A stretch of DNA of 64,000 nt from Branchiostoma floridae (lineage: Eukaryota; Chordata; Leptocardii; Amphioxiformes; Branchiostomatidae): the NCBI RefSeq assembly GCF_000003815.2, contig NC_049982.1, positions 13,671,822 to 13,735,821 of the forward strand, given 5' to 3'. The notes under the pieces were generated by a model that saw only the letters and a program-made list of their open reading frames with translations, had not been told where the DNA came from and searched no databases. This document shows, piece by piece, positions 15,301-30,300 of the stretch (the stretch's first letter is position 1; each line of letters starts with the position of its first letter). The position numbers and the translations under genes were made by a program.

Positions 15301-18300
15301 CTCTTCTCAATCAGACTACAACTATGGATGACAGTCTCCATCTCCTGCTGATTTACCTGTCAGCTGCTACAGTTCACACGCTCTGCCTGATAAGATGACG
15401 GCTGGGATGGTCAAAGGAACTACTTTACCTAAAGCCTATTCCTGTGGAAATATCCATCCTCTACCCATTGAGAAGTTGTGCTGTGTATCCCCTTCAAGAT
15501 GAGATATACAATCTTCTTACTTCTTTTAAAAGTATCTATTGATAAAACATATAACGTATGAGCACCAGCTATAATGATCAGGCACAAAGCTTTGAAAAGT
15601 TATTCTAAAACAAATCAATACCTTGACAAAAATGGATCTTAGCTTTACACAACCAACACTAGCTTACTTGGCATGTTTGTTCCATTTCCCAACATTCAAA
15701 TTGACTAAAGCTCCAATATCCATTTAAGTCCTTGCTGTTTCCAACTTACCATTAATGGGTCTGTTATATAAGATTCCCTGAAGTAAAGTGAACATATTAC
15801 ATTAACTCACTCCAAAGGCTTGGATTTCCCCAGCTCCCATTAATAATACTGGCTGTCACTGATTCTGACATGATTTCATCCAGCACTAGACAATACGCCG
15901 CTACATCAAAACCCAATAGGCCTAAAAAAAAATGAGTAGAGCGATTCTATGGATCAAAAATACTGCCTAATTGAAAACAAAAAAGATAACATTTGTCAGT
16001 TTCTCTGTAATTTCTTTCCCTTTCTGTTTCCAGAAGAAGGAACCAGTCGCTGCTAACAATCAAGGACTGGAATTTCATGGCTCATGTAGCACAATTTCAT
16101 CAAACCATAGCAAGCGTTTTGACCCCACCCCCTCATTCCTTTTCAGACAGTGGCCATTCTACTGATTATGGGTCTCTGGGGTCACTTATTGCTCAATAGT
16201 GTACCTAAGTCGGAGATGATGAATAATAGTATGGACAGCAAGTAATTTGCCAGATATAAATGTGTGGTCACATCCTGACCTTTCCTACTACATCTCCTCT
16301 TTAAATGCACTCACTTTCAATGTGTCATTTCCAATGACTACCCAGAGAATGCTACAGTACTCAACAGTAATTATCTGCTCAGCAGAGGAAGGGCACCAAT
16401 ATTGATTAAAAAAAAGTAAAGATCATTTTCATCCTATGATGGACATTGGCTTACTGTAAATACTTTTTTAAGTTCACAATGATCTTAATTTCTTAATCAT
16501 GTGGTAGTGACAAAATGTAGTATTCACTGTGATTGTAATTTCTTAAGTAGCACTAGTCACATACTGTAAGTCTCTTTATTTCCGGGGTGTTTTTAGATTC
16601 GCGGTATTCGCGGAGACCTTCGTACCGCGAATCTACTTCTCCGCGGATGTGTTTGGTGCAAATGTGCCCCCCTCCCCAAATTCACGGCCGACCTCGAGAT
16701 ACTAGTAAGATAAAAGCAAGGAGTGATGCAAAAACAACACACATGCGATCATGTAAACGATATCAAAATTTTATTCAAAGTATACATATGTACACAAGTA
16801 ATGCCTGGCTTCAATAATTTAGTTACTTCTTACAAAGAACAGTAAAGGAAAACAAAATCGGCCGTATACCGCGTGCCGAAAAAAAATAATACGAGGCCAC
16901 GCGCAGCATAATTTCTCGTAACATCGGATCACTTTGAAGTTCTATTCCAGCGTTCTCTTCCATAACTCCGGTTTACACTCCATCATATTCGTACTAAAAT
17001 ATACTTAGTAGCTGCCGTTGACGGTGACTGTTTGATTCACAGATTTCGAAAATGCAAAGCTACAAAGTTGTCTGAAACCTCGATCGCCATAATCCTTTGT
17101 TCTCGACGAGCTTGGCTTGGAATCAAGACGCCGAGAAAAAGACAAAAAAATCATGCCTACAGTTTCTATAAAATGTTCACTCTGTGCTCCAGTTGTCAAC
17201 CAACCTGTATTTGACCTTTTTATTCCTGAATCCATGTTTGCACTTCCATAGAAAGGTTCTTTTAAACAACCGAAAACCGACGCTTCTACAAGCTTGTTGT
17301 GACTAGCTTGGGATTTCCCAAGCAGCATGGGCGAACACTTTTTTAAAAGAAGATACAAACACCTTTACTTGTCAAATGAATAAAGTATAAAATCACACAC
17401 TCCTTAAATATATGTCCTTTATAATCATACAACATATGTGATAAATAGTTGTGCATTTTTTTATGGTTAAATTAGAGCACAATTGCACTGCTGGAAGCAT
17501 TTTCACCCATACTATAATCGACTGTCCCGATGACCCTACATGACCTCCAAGGCGCCATCTTGCCAATCTGTGCCGCCGTCAGAACTAAACACAAACTTGC
17601 CAATTTCTCCTTGATTTCTCGCTAATTAACATTGTCTCAACATTTTCGAGATTTTCCTGACCATGCAAAAGTGAAATACTATCGAAAATGATTAATATTG
17701 CCTTACGGACTGTCGGTAAATTCGCCGAAAATATATAGTTCAACCCACGTGTTATTACGCGTAAACTTGCGCTAGCGCTAAGTACTCGGTCGCGAACTCT
17801 TTTTCCCACACATCGTCCACCGCGAATCTGAAGACAGCGCGGATTGGTCATTTGACCGAAACCGCGGATTTTAGGCGCCGCGGATCTAAAGAGACTTACA
17901 GTACTCTGCAGTATTGCAAACACTGGTTTCACGGTCATGAGTTCATCACAAGAACCAGTAACTTAAGAAATTAACAGGTTCAGGACCAAGGACAGGTTCA
18001 GCACGAAGGACAGGGTCAGCAGTAGGGGCAGGGTCAGCACCAAGGACAGGGTCAGCACCAAGGACAGGGTCAGCAGTAGGAACAGGGTCAGCACCAAGGA
18101 CAGGATCAGCACCAAGGACAGGGTCAGCACCAAGGACAGGTTCAGCACGAAGGACAGGGTCAGCACCAAGGACAGGATCAGCACTAGGAACAGGGTCAGC
18201 ACCAAGGACAGGGTCAGCACCAAGGACAGGATCAGCACCAAGGACAGGGTCAGCACCAAGGACATGGTCAGCACCAAGGACAGGGTCAGCACCAAGGACA

Positions 18301-21300
18301 GGGTCAGTACCAAGGACAGGGTCAGCACCACGGACAGGATCAGCACCAGGGACAGGATCAGCACCAAGGACAGGATCAGCACCAAGGACAGGGTCAGCAC
18401 CAGGGACAGGATCATTACCAAGGACAGGTTCAGCACCAGGGACAGGGTCAGCACCAGGGACAGGATCAGCACCAGGGAACAGGGTCAGCACCAGGCCAGG
18501 GACAGGTTCAGCACCAAGGACAGGTTCAGCACCAGGGACAGGGTCAGCACCAGGGACAGGATCAGCACCAGGGAACAGGGTCAGCACCAAGGACAGGATC
18601 AGCACCAAGGACAGGTTCAGCACCAAGGACAGGGTCAGCACCAGGGCAGGGTTAGCACCAGGAAGGCTGTCTTCTGCACCCATTTGGTCATCGCAAGATA
18701 GGAATTTGCTCGATGAGATGCATCCCATATGTGGCATGAAATTGATGACTATGTATTTCTTAATCTAAAAATGACAGATTATCCCAAAGAACAGTGAGAG
18801 ACTATTTCTATGTCATGTATTCCTTTGCGATCAAAATACTTGTCCCAGTTTTCTCTTGGATTGTAATCAATCAACATCTCACTTTTTCCCAATAAATTTG
18901 CCACTGGAAAATCACCCAGAATAGAACTTGTAATGACTAATTTTTTCAGCGACAGGATTATCTTGCCGTATACAAAATTCATAACAGCATTTGCAAAAAT
19001 TGATGTTAGCTAGTATCACTAATGGCTGTGCCTTCCTGATCAGAAATGCTATAATGTACCTATTAAGTATTATCATGAAATTCTCAACTTCTCATATTCA
19101 CCAAAGTAGTTAACATGAAAAAACATAAAGGACATCTGGTAGCTTTTTTACACTTGGTATCTTTTTTCAGACAATGGACACAATGATTGATGATGATACT
19201 GATGATGACAAGACAGATAAACATAAACATAACTTAGTGTCAATCCTGGCTCAATTTTGTAACTGCTCTCTGCAATTACAGCCTAAGATTGAATTTTCTT
19301 CAATGTCATTACAAAGTAGTTTACAATCAAATTTAATAGTAGACTACTTCATGCCAGGATGGAATGCCAGCTTTCAATTCACCTTTATCTGCCTTTTCTG
19401 GTTGTCATGTCTATTTTACATTCATTGATTCCAGGGATTTTGCATAAGTCTTTAAGTCTAAAAATTACACCTGTTTCCTTTGTGGATTTGGTCCAAACCT
19501 ATCTGGTTCCTACTGATTTCAGCAATTTCTGGGGATCCTCATCTGTCACTGTTAGACTTGGATATTGGAAACTGTGTCACCTGACAGTCTGGTCTGCCAC
19601 TTCATCAATAACAAAACAACATCTAGCCTGGATACCAACCTTGCGACAAATCAAATTTTAATTGCGACGCTATTTCCATATACACTAGTATGAACAATTC
19701 CCCCAGGATAAAACAGTCGACATGAAAATAGCTTGAGAAAGGAGTATGATACTCAGCTGTCAAAAAACTAATGAGTCCCTTGTAGGCCTGATGTCTAAAT
19801 GAATGAAATATTACCTGCTGTGCTAATTGCCAATGGCTGTTTTAAACCTGGCAAGGAGAATACTAAAAGCCCACTGGAACCTTGCATGGCATAAATAGAA
19901 CATATAACATTGTCTTTGTCACATAACAAGATATGATACTTTGTATTTGTAGTTATGTTCTTCAGCAACATGATCACTCACAGCAATTATCGGCACAGGG
20001 TTCAAAGGATGGGGTGGGGGGATTCTTTAATATCCTCAAAGAGTAGATAAATGCTGAATGCTGTTGTTGACTATTTTTCATCATAGCACATTTACTTTAT
20101 AATTCTTACCTTGCTTTGCAATACATTACAGATAAGCTACAAATGACAATATATAGGATTTTCGAATACAGGTAGTAATTCTACATGTTACTGACAGGAT
20201 TTTTCATGTCTCGTATTCATTCTTATAAAAATAAACACACTGAATCAACACACAAACATGATACTTCCTTTTCCCACTGTTTGGCAATTTGAACCAGCAA
20301 GATGAGAAAGTACCATGTATATATATGCATTAACACTTCCTCCCACTGAAATACTAATAAGAAATTTCATCTTTCCATCCATTTATCTTGGGTGACAGGA
20401 CATGCCAATTTCCGATACTAAGCACTGCCAGGGACTGGGATCTGTCTTCTTGCCTGAGTGCAGTGATCCATCAAGCTCCATAGCTGTAATCCAACCAACA
20501 ACCTACAGAGGCTTCTCCCCATCTTATATATCATAGCACTTTGGTAGATTGGACATAGACCAAGTAACTTTTGGGTCTATAAGGGTTTAGATCTAATCAT
20601 ATGGAAACAAATTATCTGTTCAAAGATGTGTATTTCTAAGGACCCCTTTAATCACAAAATATTTGAGGGCATTTAAATAAACTGTACCATAACTACAGAT
20701 GGTGAATAAGCAATGAAATGAAAAACCATATAACAATCATTTAATGGCAGTTTCTCCTTATTAAAATCAAACCAGTTCACACCAGCAGCACATGACTGAA
20801 ACATATGACATACAAAGTGCAATAAAAAGGTACAGTCTTCACCATTTCAGTGAGCAATGCTGTTTGGCATTAAGCCAGACTGTACTGGAGTACTTGGAAA
20901 GCACAAAACAACCTTGGTTTACTCAGAAGTTAACATCTTCTTGATGTTACAAATGTACTGGTATTCACAATCCAGTGTTGAAATTACAACAGAAGATCAG
21001 CAGCACAATGAAGAAGTTGGCAGTACAAAGTCTTTAGATTTCAGTGGTGTGGGACAGATTCCTTTGCATGCCATCATGCATAATACATAAGGGAATTGAA
21101 ATAGCTTTGAAAGAAATTTCTTTCTCCTTGGCTACCCATGACTACATAATTGTATTGCATTCAAGGAGACTTGTTTCTTCCATTACTACGTCTTTGTAAA
21201 GCAAGACCTTAAAACGCCTGGACTGGATGTACCATATTTTCTCTATCAAAGTACGCACCCCTATCAAAGTACGCACCTCCATCTTGGGGAAAGACAAATT

Positions 21301-24300
21301 TGCCTGGGTTAAAAGTAAAATGCAAAAACTCCAATGAAGTATGCCCCCCTTCTCCGCCGATCTTGAACATATTCGGATTTATGGTGTTTTTCTCCCTTCC
21401 CAGGTATCTGTACTTAAATCACAATTATCCAGGGAAAATAAAATAAATACGCTCCACTGAGATATATGAAGTTACATTGTGCATGCAAACTTTCCGTTCA
21501 CATGCTGCTGCGTGACTTGCATCAGAAATAGGACACACGACAAAACTTAGCTATCTAAAATTGTTACAATAATTAAAATCAAATCAATCGATAAATTTTC
21601 CATATTGGAAAGGAGAGGGACCGGTGTTATTTGGAATACAATTTGTGATGCAAGAAATTCGTAAGCTGAAACGCCAGGCGTAAAATAATCTGATAAACGT
21701 ACTTTGGAGTTATGCTCTTGTCTGCGTTTCTGAAATTTTTCATAAATTTTTGTTGGAAAGTTACAACAAGTGTGTACTTTATTTGAGAAAATACGATTAT
21801 ACGAAAAATTTTACCGATGAAGGCATAACCTATAAGCCACAATGATAATTACTGAATCTATTCCCTATGCAACATTCTTTTTTGTCTTGTTCAAATCATC
21901 TGGTTGAGCTTAAGATGTTGTTCCATTGATACTAAAATTTCCAGTACAAATCAATGGACATCAACAAAGGATAACTAAAATCACTTCAAGACAGAAAAAT
22001 ATCCCTTTATCAAATATGACAAATGTTTCAGAATAAGCTTCAGTTCTAGCATTGCTACTGAGACAATAAATTGAAGAAGGCTCACCTTCACAAAACCCAA
22101 TCAAACAGCTATGTTGGTACTTCTTAATAATTGATTGCATTTTCTGATGTACTTAACTTGAAGAAATAACATGTATCCCTAAGGAACTTGCACAGTAAGA
22201 CTGCCAACAATGTACATCTGAGTCTGAGGATTCTGTTAATACCAGACTAGGGGTGGGTGCCGGTACAGAAAATTCAGGTACAGGTACAGTTCAGGTACAG
22301 GTACGGTCCAGGTCCAAGTCCGGACCTGAACCTGAAGCTAATTAACTGTGAAAACTTGTGAATGGGCGATACCCAAAACTATGGTCCATTTCACTACAAA
22401 GGATTCTGTTTGGTTGAGTATCCAATGTCCATTGCCGTTTTAAAATCATATCTTCATGTAAACAACACAAACTGCCTCTGTTTTATATCAAGCTTGACTG
22501 TAGAAACTCGGCAAAAATGACTATCAAGTACCAACTATTCTCTAATTCACTCGTTATTTTCTTGGACTTGAAAGCCCTTAAATACGTGAATGCCTGTCGG
22601 TATGATTTGTTAAATTGTTTATTTATCAGTACCCACCATTATACAGGACCATACACCTCCATGACCTGGACAAAAATACATGTATAAGGCCTCGTTCATG
22701 ATGCAAAAATTAATACAGATGCATCTGCACTGGTAGGTCAAACGCTGATAAATTTGTCATAATGAACGCTCCGAAACTGCTTCGGTGCGGATTTTTCNNN
22801 NNNNNNNNNNNNNNNNNNNNNNNNNNNNNNNNNNNNNNNNNNNNNNNNNNNNNNNNNNNNNNNNNNNNNNNNNNNNNNNNNNNNNNNNNNNNNNNNNCTT
22901 GATTCCAAAAGCATAGTAGGTATCCTGTTGTTAGTTTGTTGGAGGCCATATCAAGCTATGATACAGCATCGATATGAAATTGGCAAGGCTGAAAGCCATA
23001 TATGGCCTAGTTCCTTGGGCCAATATAAAATTGGCGTAGAGCTATCAAATCCTAAATTTGACTTTAAGCCACCTTCCAATTTTGGTTTCAATTACCCCCC
23101 AGCAGTAAGGTTTAGAACTGGGAATAGAATGCAATTTGAACTTTAATTATCTTCGTCATTGTGACATGCTTCTTGTGATGATAACACTCATGTCTGTAAC
23201 AAGTGGTTGATAAATTTTTTCAGAGGGCATTCTACAGTTAATACTTGAAACATCATGTTTGGGTACTAGGTCTTGTATCAGGTTTTAGACTTTACTGCCT
23301 AAAAAATGGCTGTTTACTGAATATCTAAAGATATCTGAAAATGCGCTAAATCTTGAATAAAGCTGATAATGCATCTCGAAATATGATCAGTGTAAAATTA
23401 AAATTAATTTTAAGATGAGGCATGACTGAATCCTTATAATTTTTCTTGTTCGAAGCAGTGACTTACCGTAGTGAGACAGTACAAGGCCATGTTTTATGGC
23501 CACAGACAAACAACCCTCTCGCAGCCAAATTACGTCCATGCACAACGCCAGAATAACAATGAAGAGCATGTGACTCACATGCGTGTGCCATCTTGTAATG
23601 TACATGTAGAGTGTAAGCACAAAGCCAACTGCTGAAATATGAGTATGCCTCCTACACGTCTATAGTTACATACTCAAGACAGGTAAACGTACATGGTATG
23701 ACTTTTTTCCAATGAAAATGAAGCAAAAGTAAAATTTTATCTAAAAAAAAAAAACAGGACAAAGATACAAATCTTCAGTACCAAAAAAATTGCCATCAAA
23801 ATTCCTACAAACACATAAAAGATTCCAGCACTTGATATACAACTGTACCTGAGGCGTCTTATCAATATACACAAAGAATCTCCATTGTCTTATCGTCAAT
23901 CTCTCTTTCTGCCAGCATTTTCTAGGTCACGGATTTACTGGTCTTATCGTATTTCTTTGATACTCTGAGATGCTATATTTTAGTACATGGCCAAGAGGAA
24001 CGATATAAATAATACTTGCCTGTGTGCACCATATCCTCCAGTTGTAAAGCCACCAACTCACTGACAGTTCTTTTGTTCCACAGCACACTGTATCATGTAT
24101 TTCTGCACTAATATTATATCCCACAAATTCTCTCGCAAAGCCTGACCGCTCTTGTACTTGAACTATATTAAGAATCTTGGTTGAGCATTACCTGAACACC
24201 AGGTTACCAGTCAATGGCGCCTGTCAAGAAATCTTGGCTAGCTCTCAAAAGAACCCCCCCCAGGACTTGATGTTTAATAGAGCAACCATCCATGAATACC

Positions 24301-27300
24301 AGCAACATCATGGAAGTAAGTTTGGAAGGGACCAATGTTTGCCACGGTAGGGTAAAAATCCAGATATTTTTGTACATTTTGATAATTGTGTAAAACAAAA
24401 TGTATGGTCAATTTCAAGTGTCTTGCATTCAAAGCACAAACAGTATAAAATGAAATATTTTATTTTGAGAAAGATACATTTAATTTTTCAGTTAGGCCAC
24501 CCTCTCCGAGAATCCAGTGTCCCAAATCCCTTAGCCATCCATGTACGATATAAATTGGACATGCAAATGAAGTGAGAAGGCATCACAAGTGCCTGGGGAA
24601 ATCTGCAGAAGGAGGATCAATAAGGGAATGAGGACTGAATGGCTGAAACCACTGCCAACCCCGCCTGCTGACATTTTGATAGCTTTTAAGTTTTACGCTG
24701 CCGCCAAGTCCCCAGACGTATATCTCAGAATAGCCTGCAATCTGCTTTATGTACCGCTCTGTTATGCCAAGCCCAAGGAATTTTCACAGTGAGAATAGGG
24801 GTCTTGATCCAAAGACCTCTTTTTGACACAAGCATCATTGGGAAGTTAGATCGTAATTCTGTCAAAATGATTTTAATTTAAGACAAAATCAAAGTAAGGC
24901 ACAGCTGATTTCATTTACAATCTAGTCATATTTTTTCATTAAATCCCAGCTTGTTTCTTCTGTAAGTCCTCTTAAATTTGATTAAAATATATTTATAGTT
25001 ATACATATATGCACAATGCTGGCATTATTAGGTCTTATGAAAGTCAGCCCACAATCGTTTTACATTTGCATATCAAAATCTAGACTTGGGGAGATCTATG
25101 TCTTTGCATCTGATTGTTCTCCGAGATTAAGCGCAGCAGAATGCACGTCATGGCTAATATAGAATGTGTCACAAGTAACTGATGACTTTCTCAGATTTTA
25201 CCTACATATCTACGTCAATGTTGCTTCCACACCTCTACTGATAATCAGAGGAATTTAAGGCCGGCCCCATTTGGCTTGCTAACTTTATTACTTGCACTGG
25301 CAGCTTTCACTTATCTGTGGGGAGCAAAATGCTATGACGAATGGCTGGTGCTTTAATGGAAACCTCTCCCCATTCAAGGTCAACCAGTGATGGAAGTACA
25401 TGTTTCCTGAGTATCAAGGTTAGCATTCTCCTCAGCAATCTTATTACAGCAGTATGCAGCTAGAATGACAAATAATCCTTTGTATTACTTTCATTTATTG
25501 ACAAACAAGGTACTTAATTAACCTTCTTGTTGATATACAGATGACTACATCAGTCATCATCTACAGTAATTCTCAAAGACAAGTGATCAAAAGTCACAAT
25601 AATTCATTGACCAAATTGAAATACTTTTTTTCTTTCTGCCAAGTCATCCTGAATGTCCTTTGTAAGTTTTACCATTTTATCTGTGATCTCAAATTCTTTT
25701 CTGCAAAGTGCTAGTGGCCATTACGAGCCCTGTAGACTGATTTTAAAATTGACAAATCTACTTCAAATTCTCTATAGTTCAGAAATCTAACAACCAAAAA
25801 GTACATGATTTTCATTTTAGTGACACTGAAGAGGAGTAATGGATGTCACTCGGAATGTCTGGAAGTAAATCTCAAATTGTTATCCATTTGCAGAGATGGA
25901 GTTGCCTCTATACATTGTTTAACTGGACATCTAACGTTCATATAACGTACATGATTATATGTCTTAACTGCATTAATTGTGATTGAATGAGGTAACACAG
26001 GCTACAACTAGTAACAGCTTTTCCACCAACTGTCAGCCGGACTAGGTAGTATCTATTGCATCTTCACTTACCCAGGCAGTGGAGGAAGTGTAGCTGACTG
26101 AGTCAGTGAGTGGGGTGCCAATGCTATTAGCCTAGGGGCACTCCACAAATTTGTGTGAGAACATCACTCAGTTTATGTGCAGTAATGAGAAACAGAGAGG
26201 CAAAGGCCAATACATTTATCAAGTTATGCAACATATTTCCAATAGTTCCCCCACTAGCCATGGAAGGGGCCTACCATTGGGATACTGCTGTCAGAAAGAC
26301 AATAAGCTACAGGAAAGCTACAGGCTGCATTTCAAATGTTCTCTGAAATATCTTTGAGGATCCAGCTGTTATTGTATAAAATATACAACCATCAAAGGTC
26401 AAGATAACAGAAGAAGTAACAAAGAATAATAGGGTTCTTTCACGAAGGGTTGCCTGGGGCCTGCTATAGGAAGAACATGATAAAGGGCCAAAATAGTGGG
26501 TCTAAATCATCATATCATGACCATTGATTTCTTCAGACATTAAAGATAGCACTGCAATGCCACCTATCTGTTAAAGCTAGAATTACACTTCTTAGAATTG
26601 TATACAGACAACAGTCAGAAAATATGCAATACGGACTACCATTATCAAACTGAAAAGTATTATCACAATCTTGTACATTACAAAGTACTTTATCACACTT
26701 AATCGAATACAACATGTACTTTGGTAAGGCTGGATTTTCTTCTGCAAACAATTGCAGTCACAAGCATAAAACATATGTTAGTGAAGATGTGCGAGAGAGC
26801 CCCCTGGCAGATAAAGAAAAATCACAGGTTGACCTGGCTACTTCAAACTGCAGCCAGTTCACTAAATATTGTATCTAAATCAACCATGATAATGTTTTCT
26901 TTTACTGGTTTTAGTTATTAACTCTGATTGGGAAGAACACTCAGAAAAGAAATTGAAGCAATATTTGGCAAGAAACTTAACATGCACAATCAGACTTGTC
27001 TAAAACTCCAACTTGGTTTTAGACTCCACAGAGGCATGGTTCATTTTACATTACATGAATAAGATAGGCACAGTTTTGTGATATACAGGTGAAGTCTTGA
27101 TGGAACAACCCTTACCTACCTTTACCGTTACCTTACTGTTAGGAGATTTCCTTTCTACTTAGGGTTCCCAAGCAATGGCAAATGAACACAAATTTAGATC
27201 CATTCATAGATTCTGCTATAAATAATTCATAGAACCCTAAACATTCAACAATACACCTGTCTCCTGCCCAAATTGCCTGAAAATCTGAATTTGGGACAAC

Positions 27301-30300
27301 CATCACAGGGGCATACTATGATACAAGACCACCATAAATTAAAAGCTTGAAATACACCAGCGTAACCTGCAATATATTTGCCAGCTTTATCAATATTCAC
27401 AAATAATCATCATATTTTTCTCATTTTTCCCAATCCCGCCATGTTTTTTACCAGCCCAGTATACATCTGTTTCATCCTCATCAGTTGTCAAAATATACAT
27501 GCAGCAGCCTTGCCTCAACAAGCAATTGTAACCAAATGGTGCAAGAAATGCAATCTGTCCAATGTGAATCCCAAGGGACAGTTATAGAGGGAATGACTTT
27601 CCATACATAACAGGATAATAGAATTTCAGAAAAGAAATGACGGACATTGCTTTAATACATTTGCCATATTCTGTATTCTTGCTAAAAAATCTAAACAAAT
27701 TGGAATGGTTATTATTCCTCTTCTATTCCCTTTAAATTCTAAAACTAAATACATCTACTAGGAAATCACGCAAGCTGCAAGAATCACCAATGTTGTGGCA
27801 CAATAAAACATTACTAGTGCCAACAAATAAATCCATGCTACATTGTATACACACTGACAGTGGACTCAAAGACCTCTGTATCTATACGACAAAGACAAAG
27901 CATATTCGCCAGTAGAATGTTGCTTACCTTCAGGAACTAGATTAAGGCCCACAAGGAAAATTTCTGGTCGGACAATGGCATAGGACAAAGTCGTACGTCT
28001 TTGGCATACAATGCATCAGGCGACAGCTATCATATGAACCTTCATACGTCAATTAAAGGGTGGATATACGCTAAGACGCTCTCACCTCATGTGGATGCAA
28101 ACCTTGACATTTTGACGGATAAGAAATCATGAACGACCATTAAATCAGACAAAAATTAGACATTGTTACACACAGAAAATAAACCAGAATAGTGTCTGAC
28201 CCTGGTAGTCGTGAAAAACTGCACAGTTTGCAAAATACAAGTCTCCAGATTATAATGGGGGGGGGGGGAGGGGCTGCAAAATGTGCTGTCAACTTTTTTT
28301 CCTTCTAACTTTGCAATCAAGGTCCCAGGGATTGAAATTTAACCATACAAACTTGAAAAAAAAACTAACACTGACGAAACAACTGTGGGAGCAGCTGACA
28401 ACAACAACCAGCAACAAAACAGCATAACAGAAGCATGTTATCACATTCAGATTCTAATGACGATTCACCGATAATACATTTAAAAATTTCGACTGTACAC
28501 CATTGCAATGTAACATGAATTTAACTCCACGACAACAAAAAAATATGAACATGCAATTTATCAGCATTGGTCTGGGATTATTTTTTCTACCAATTCGACA
28601 GGAATTACTGTTGCAATCTTACAGAAATGACACCTGTTTCTTGTGTTGTCTATTTCAAACCCTGTTTCCTGTTAGACTCATGCAGGTGGACCAACAGAAC
28701 AATAAAAACAGAAAGGGGCTTGTTATAATTACCGTATTCCCAAGAGTCCCCATCTGAAAAGCAAAACCAGGAATTAGTGGCAGCTTTGCCTTTGGACCAG
28801 AACATCCTTGATTCAATAACAAAATATTTGTAATACACTGAAGTAAAACAAAAGTGCACTAATTACATACCTATGCTATAGATTTGAATAGGAAAGAAAA
28901 CTCTGGAAAGAGAGGACATTAAGAAATTAGCAACAGTCCAAGTGTTCTTATTTGATTAAACAAGACAGGAGCATGACTAAGTATAAACTACATGTATGCA
29001 TGGCTCCACAATGATATTAATTGTTCCAACAGTACTGGTACAATGTGGCAAGAAGAACCTTGACAACTTGACCATCCCAAGATACGTAGCTCCTACATAT
29101 AAGTACCAGTAAACTCGAACAATAATTTACTACAATCTTCCCTTTGGTACAGTTTTGATAATACACCTGAGCAAAGTCTAACAGCAAAAACCACACCAAT
29201 GTAAAAGCATGTAATTTCACAGCACATCTTGCAGAGAGTGGAACGTACATTTGAGATTAGAGAGTCGCCAAATGTTACCAAACCGTAGGGAGCAGCTGAT
29301 GCATTTACAGTATGTCTTGTTCAGTGAATGCAAAAGACAGTATGGGCCTGCAGCCCTGCACTGAGTAATCTTCTCCTCAACCGCAATTTCAGTTACATGT
29401 ACCTAAGCACAAGACAGGAAACTTTGATCCCATTACTTTAGTGATATTATGCCACGTGGTACCGAATAGGTTGTCTTCTTGAGGATCAAAGCCTGATCCG
29501 TAAAATGCCAGAACACTATTTGATGTTATGTTTTTTTTCACAACTTCACGGTGTCATGTTTTTATCTTATGTAGGGCATAATCAGTATCAACACGCACTC
29601 TATAATTACTTAGAAAATAACCCCACGATGAAAATGTAGATAAAATTATCAGAAACATGTAGCAAGGCACAGGCAAGGGGACAAGGAATAACTTAACCAA
29701 CTGGGTTTAATATGCGAAATACTTTTGTTAATAGCCTACATAGCAATCCATGTACAAGGTCACGTTTCTCCCAATGCTGATTGGTTTAAGATATGCTAAA
29801 ATCCATCAAAAATTGATTGGTAAGAAACCTGAATATACCATGGTGCTAGACTTCTTACTTACACTGTCAGTATATTCGCCAGTACAAATTCTAAAAATGG
29901 CTATACAAGTTGGAAAAATAACACTATTGTAAACTTTGGCTCAAAGCCAAACTGTCCCTAACTGGCCTTAGGTATCTACACTTTATGCACCCATTTCAGG
30001 ACATCATGACGGAAGGTAAATAAGATACATGGCTAGGTCAGAACCAAGATCAGAATCACCCCATCTTATCTCCTACAATGTAACACTTGGCCTTTTGGAT
30101 TGTTTTATTCCAGGCTAGTTCAGGCCACGCTGGCTAGAAGCCAAATAGAAAAATAAAAACCACACCCTCTGGACATAGGGTTTGCGCTATTGGGGATAAA
30201 GAATTACAATGTATAATGTTTATTATAAATGACCCAAAATGTCAAAGGTAACCTGTGGAAAATTTTACTTTGGCTAATATTTGATATATTTGTGTCACTT

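Noticed and set aside
18264-18701. Repetitive STKDRV ORF on the plus strand
   Set aside because: Direct result of the stop-free 18 bp minisatellite unit.
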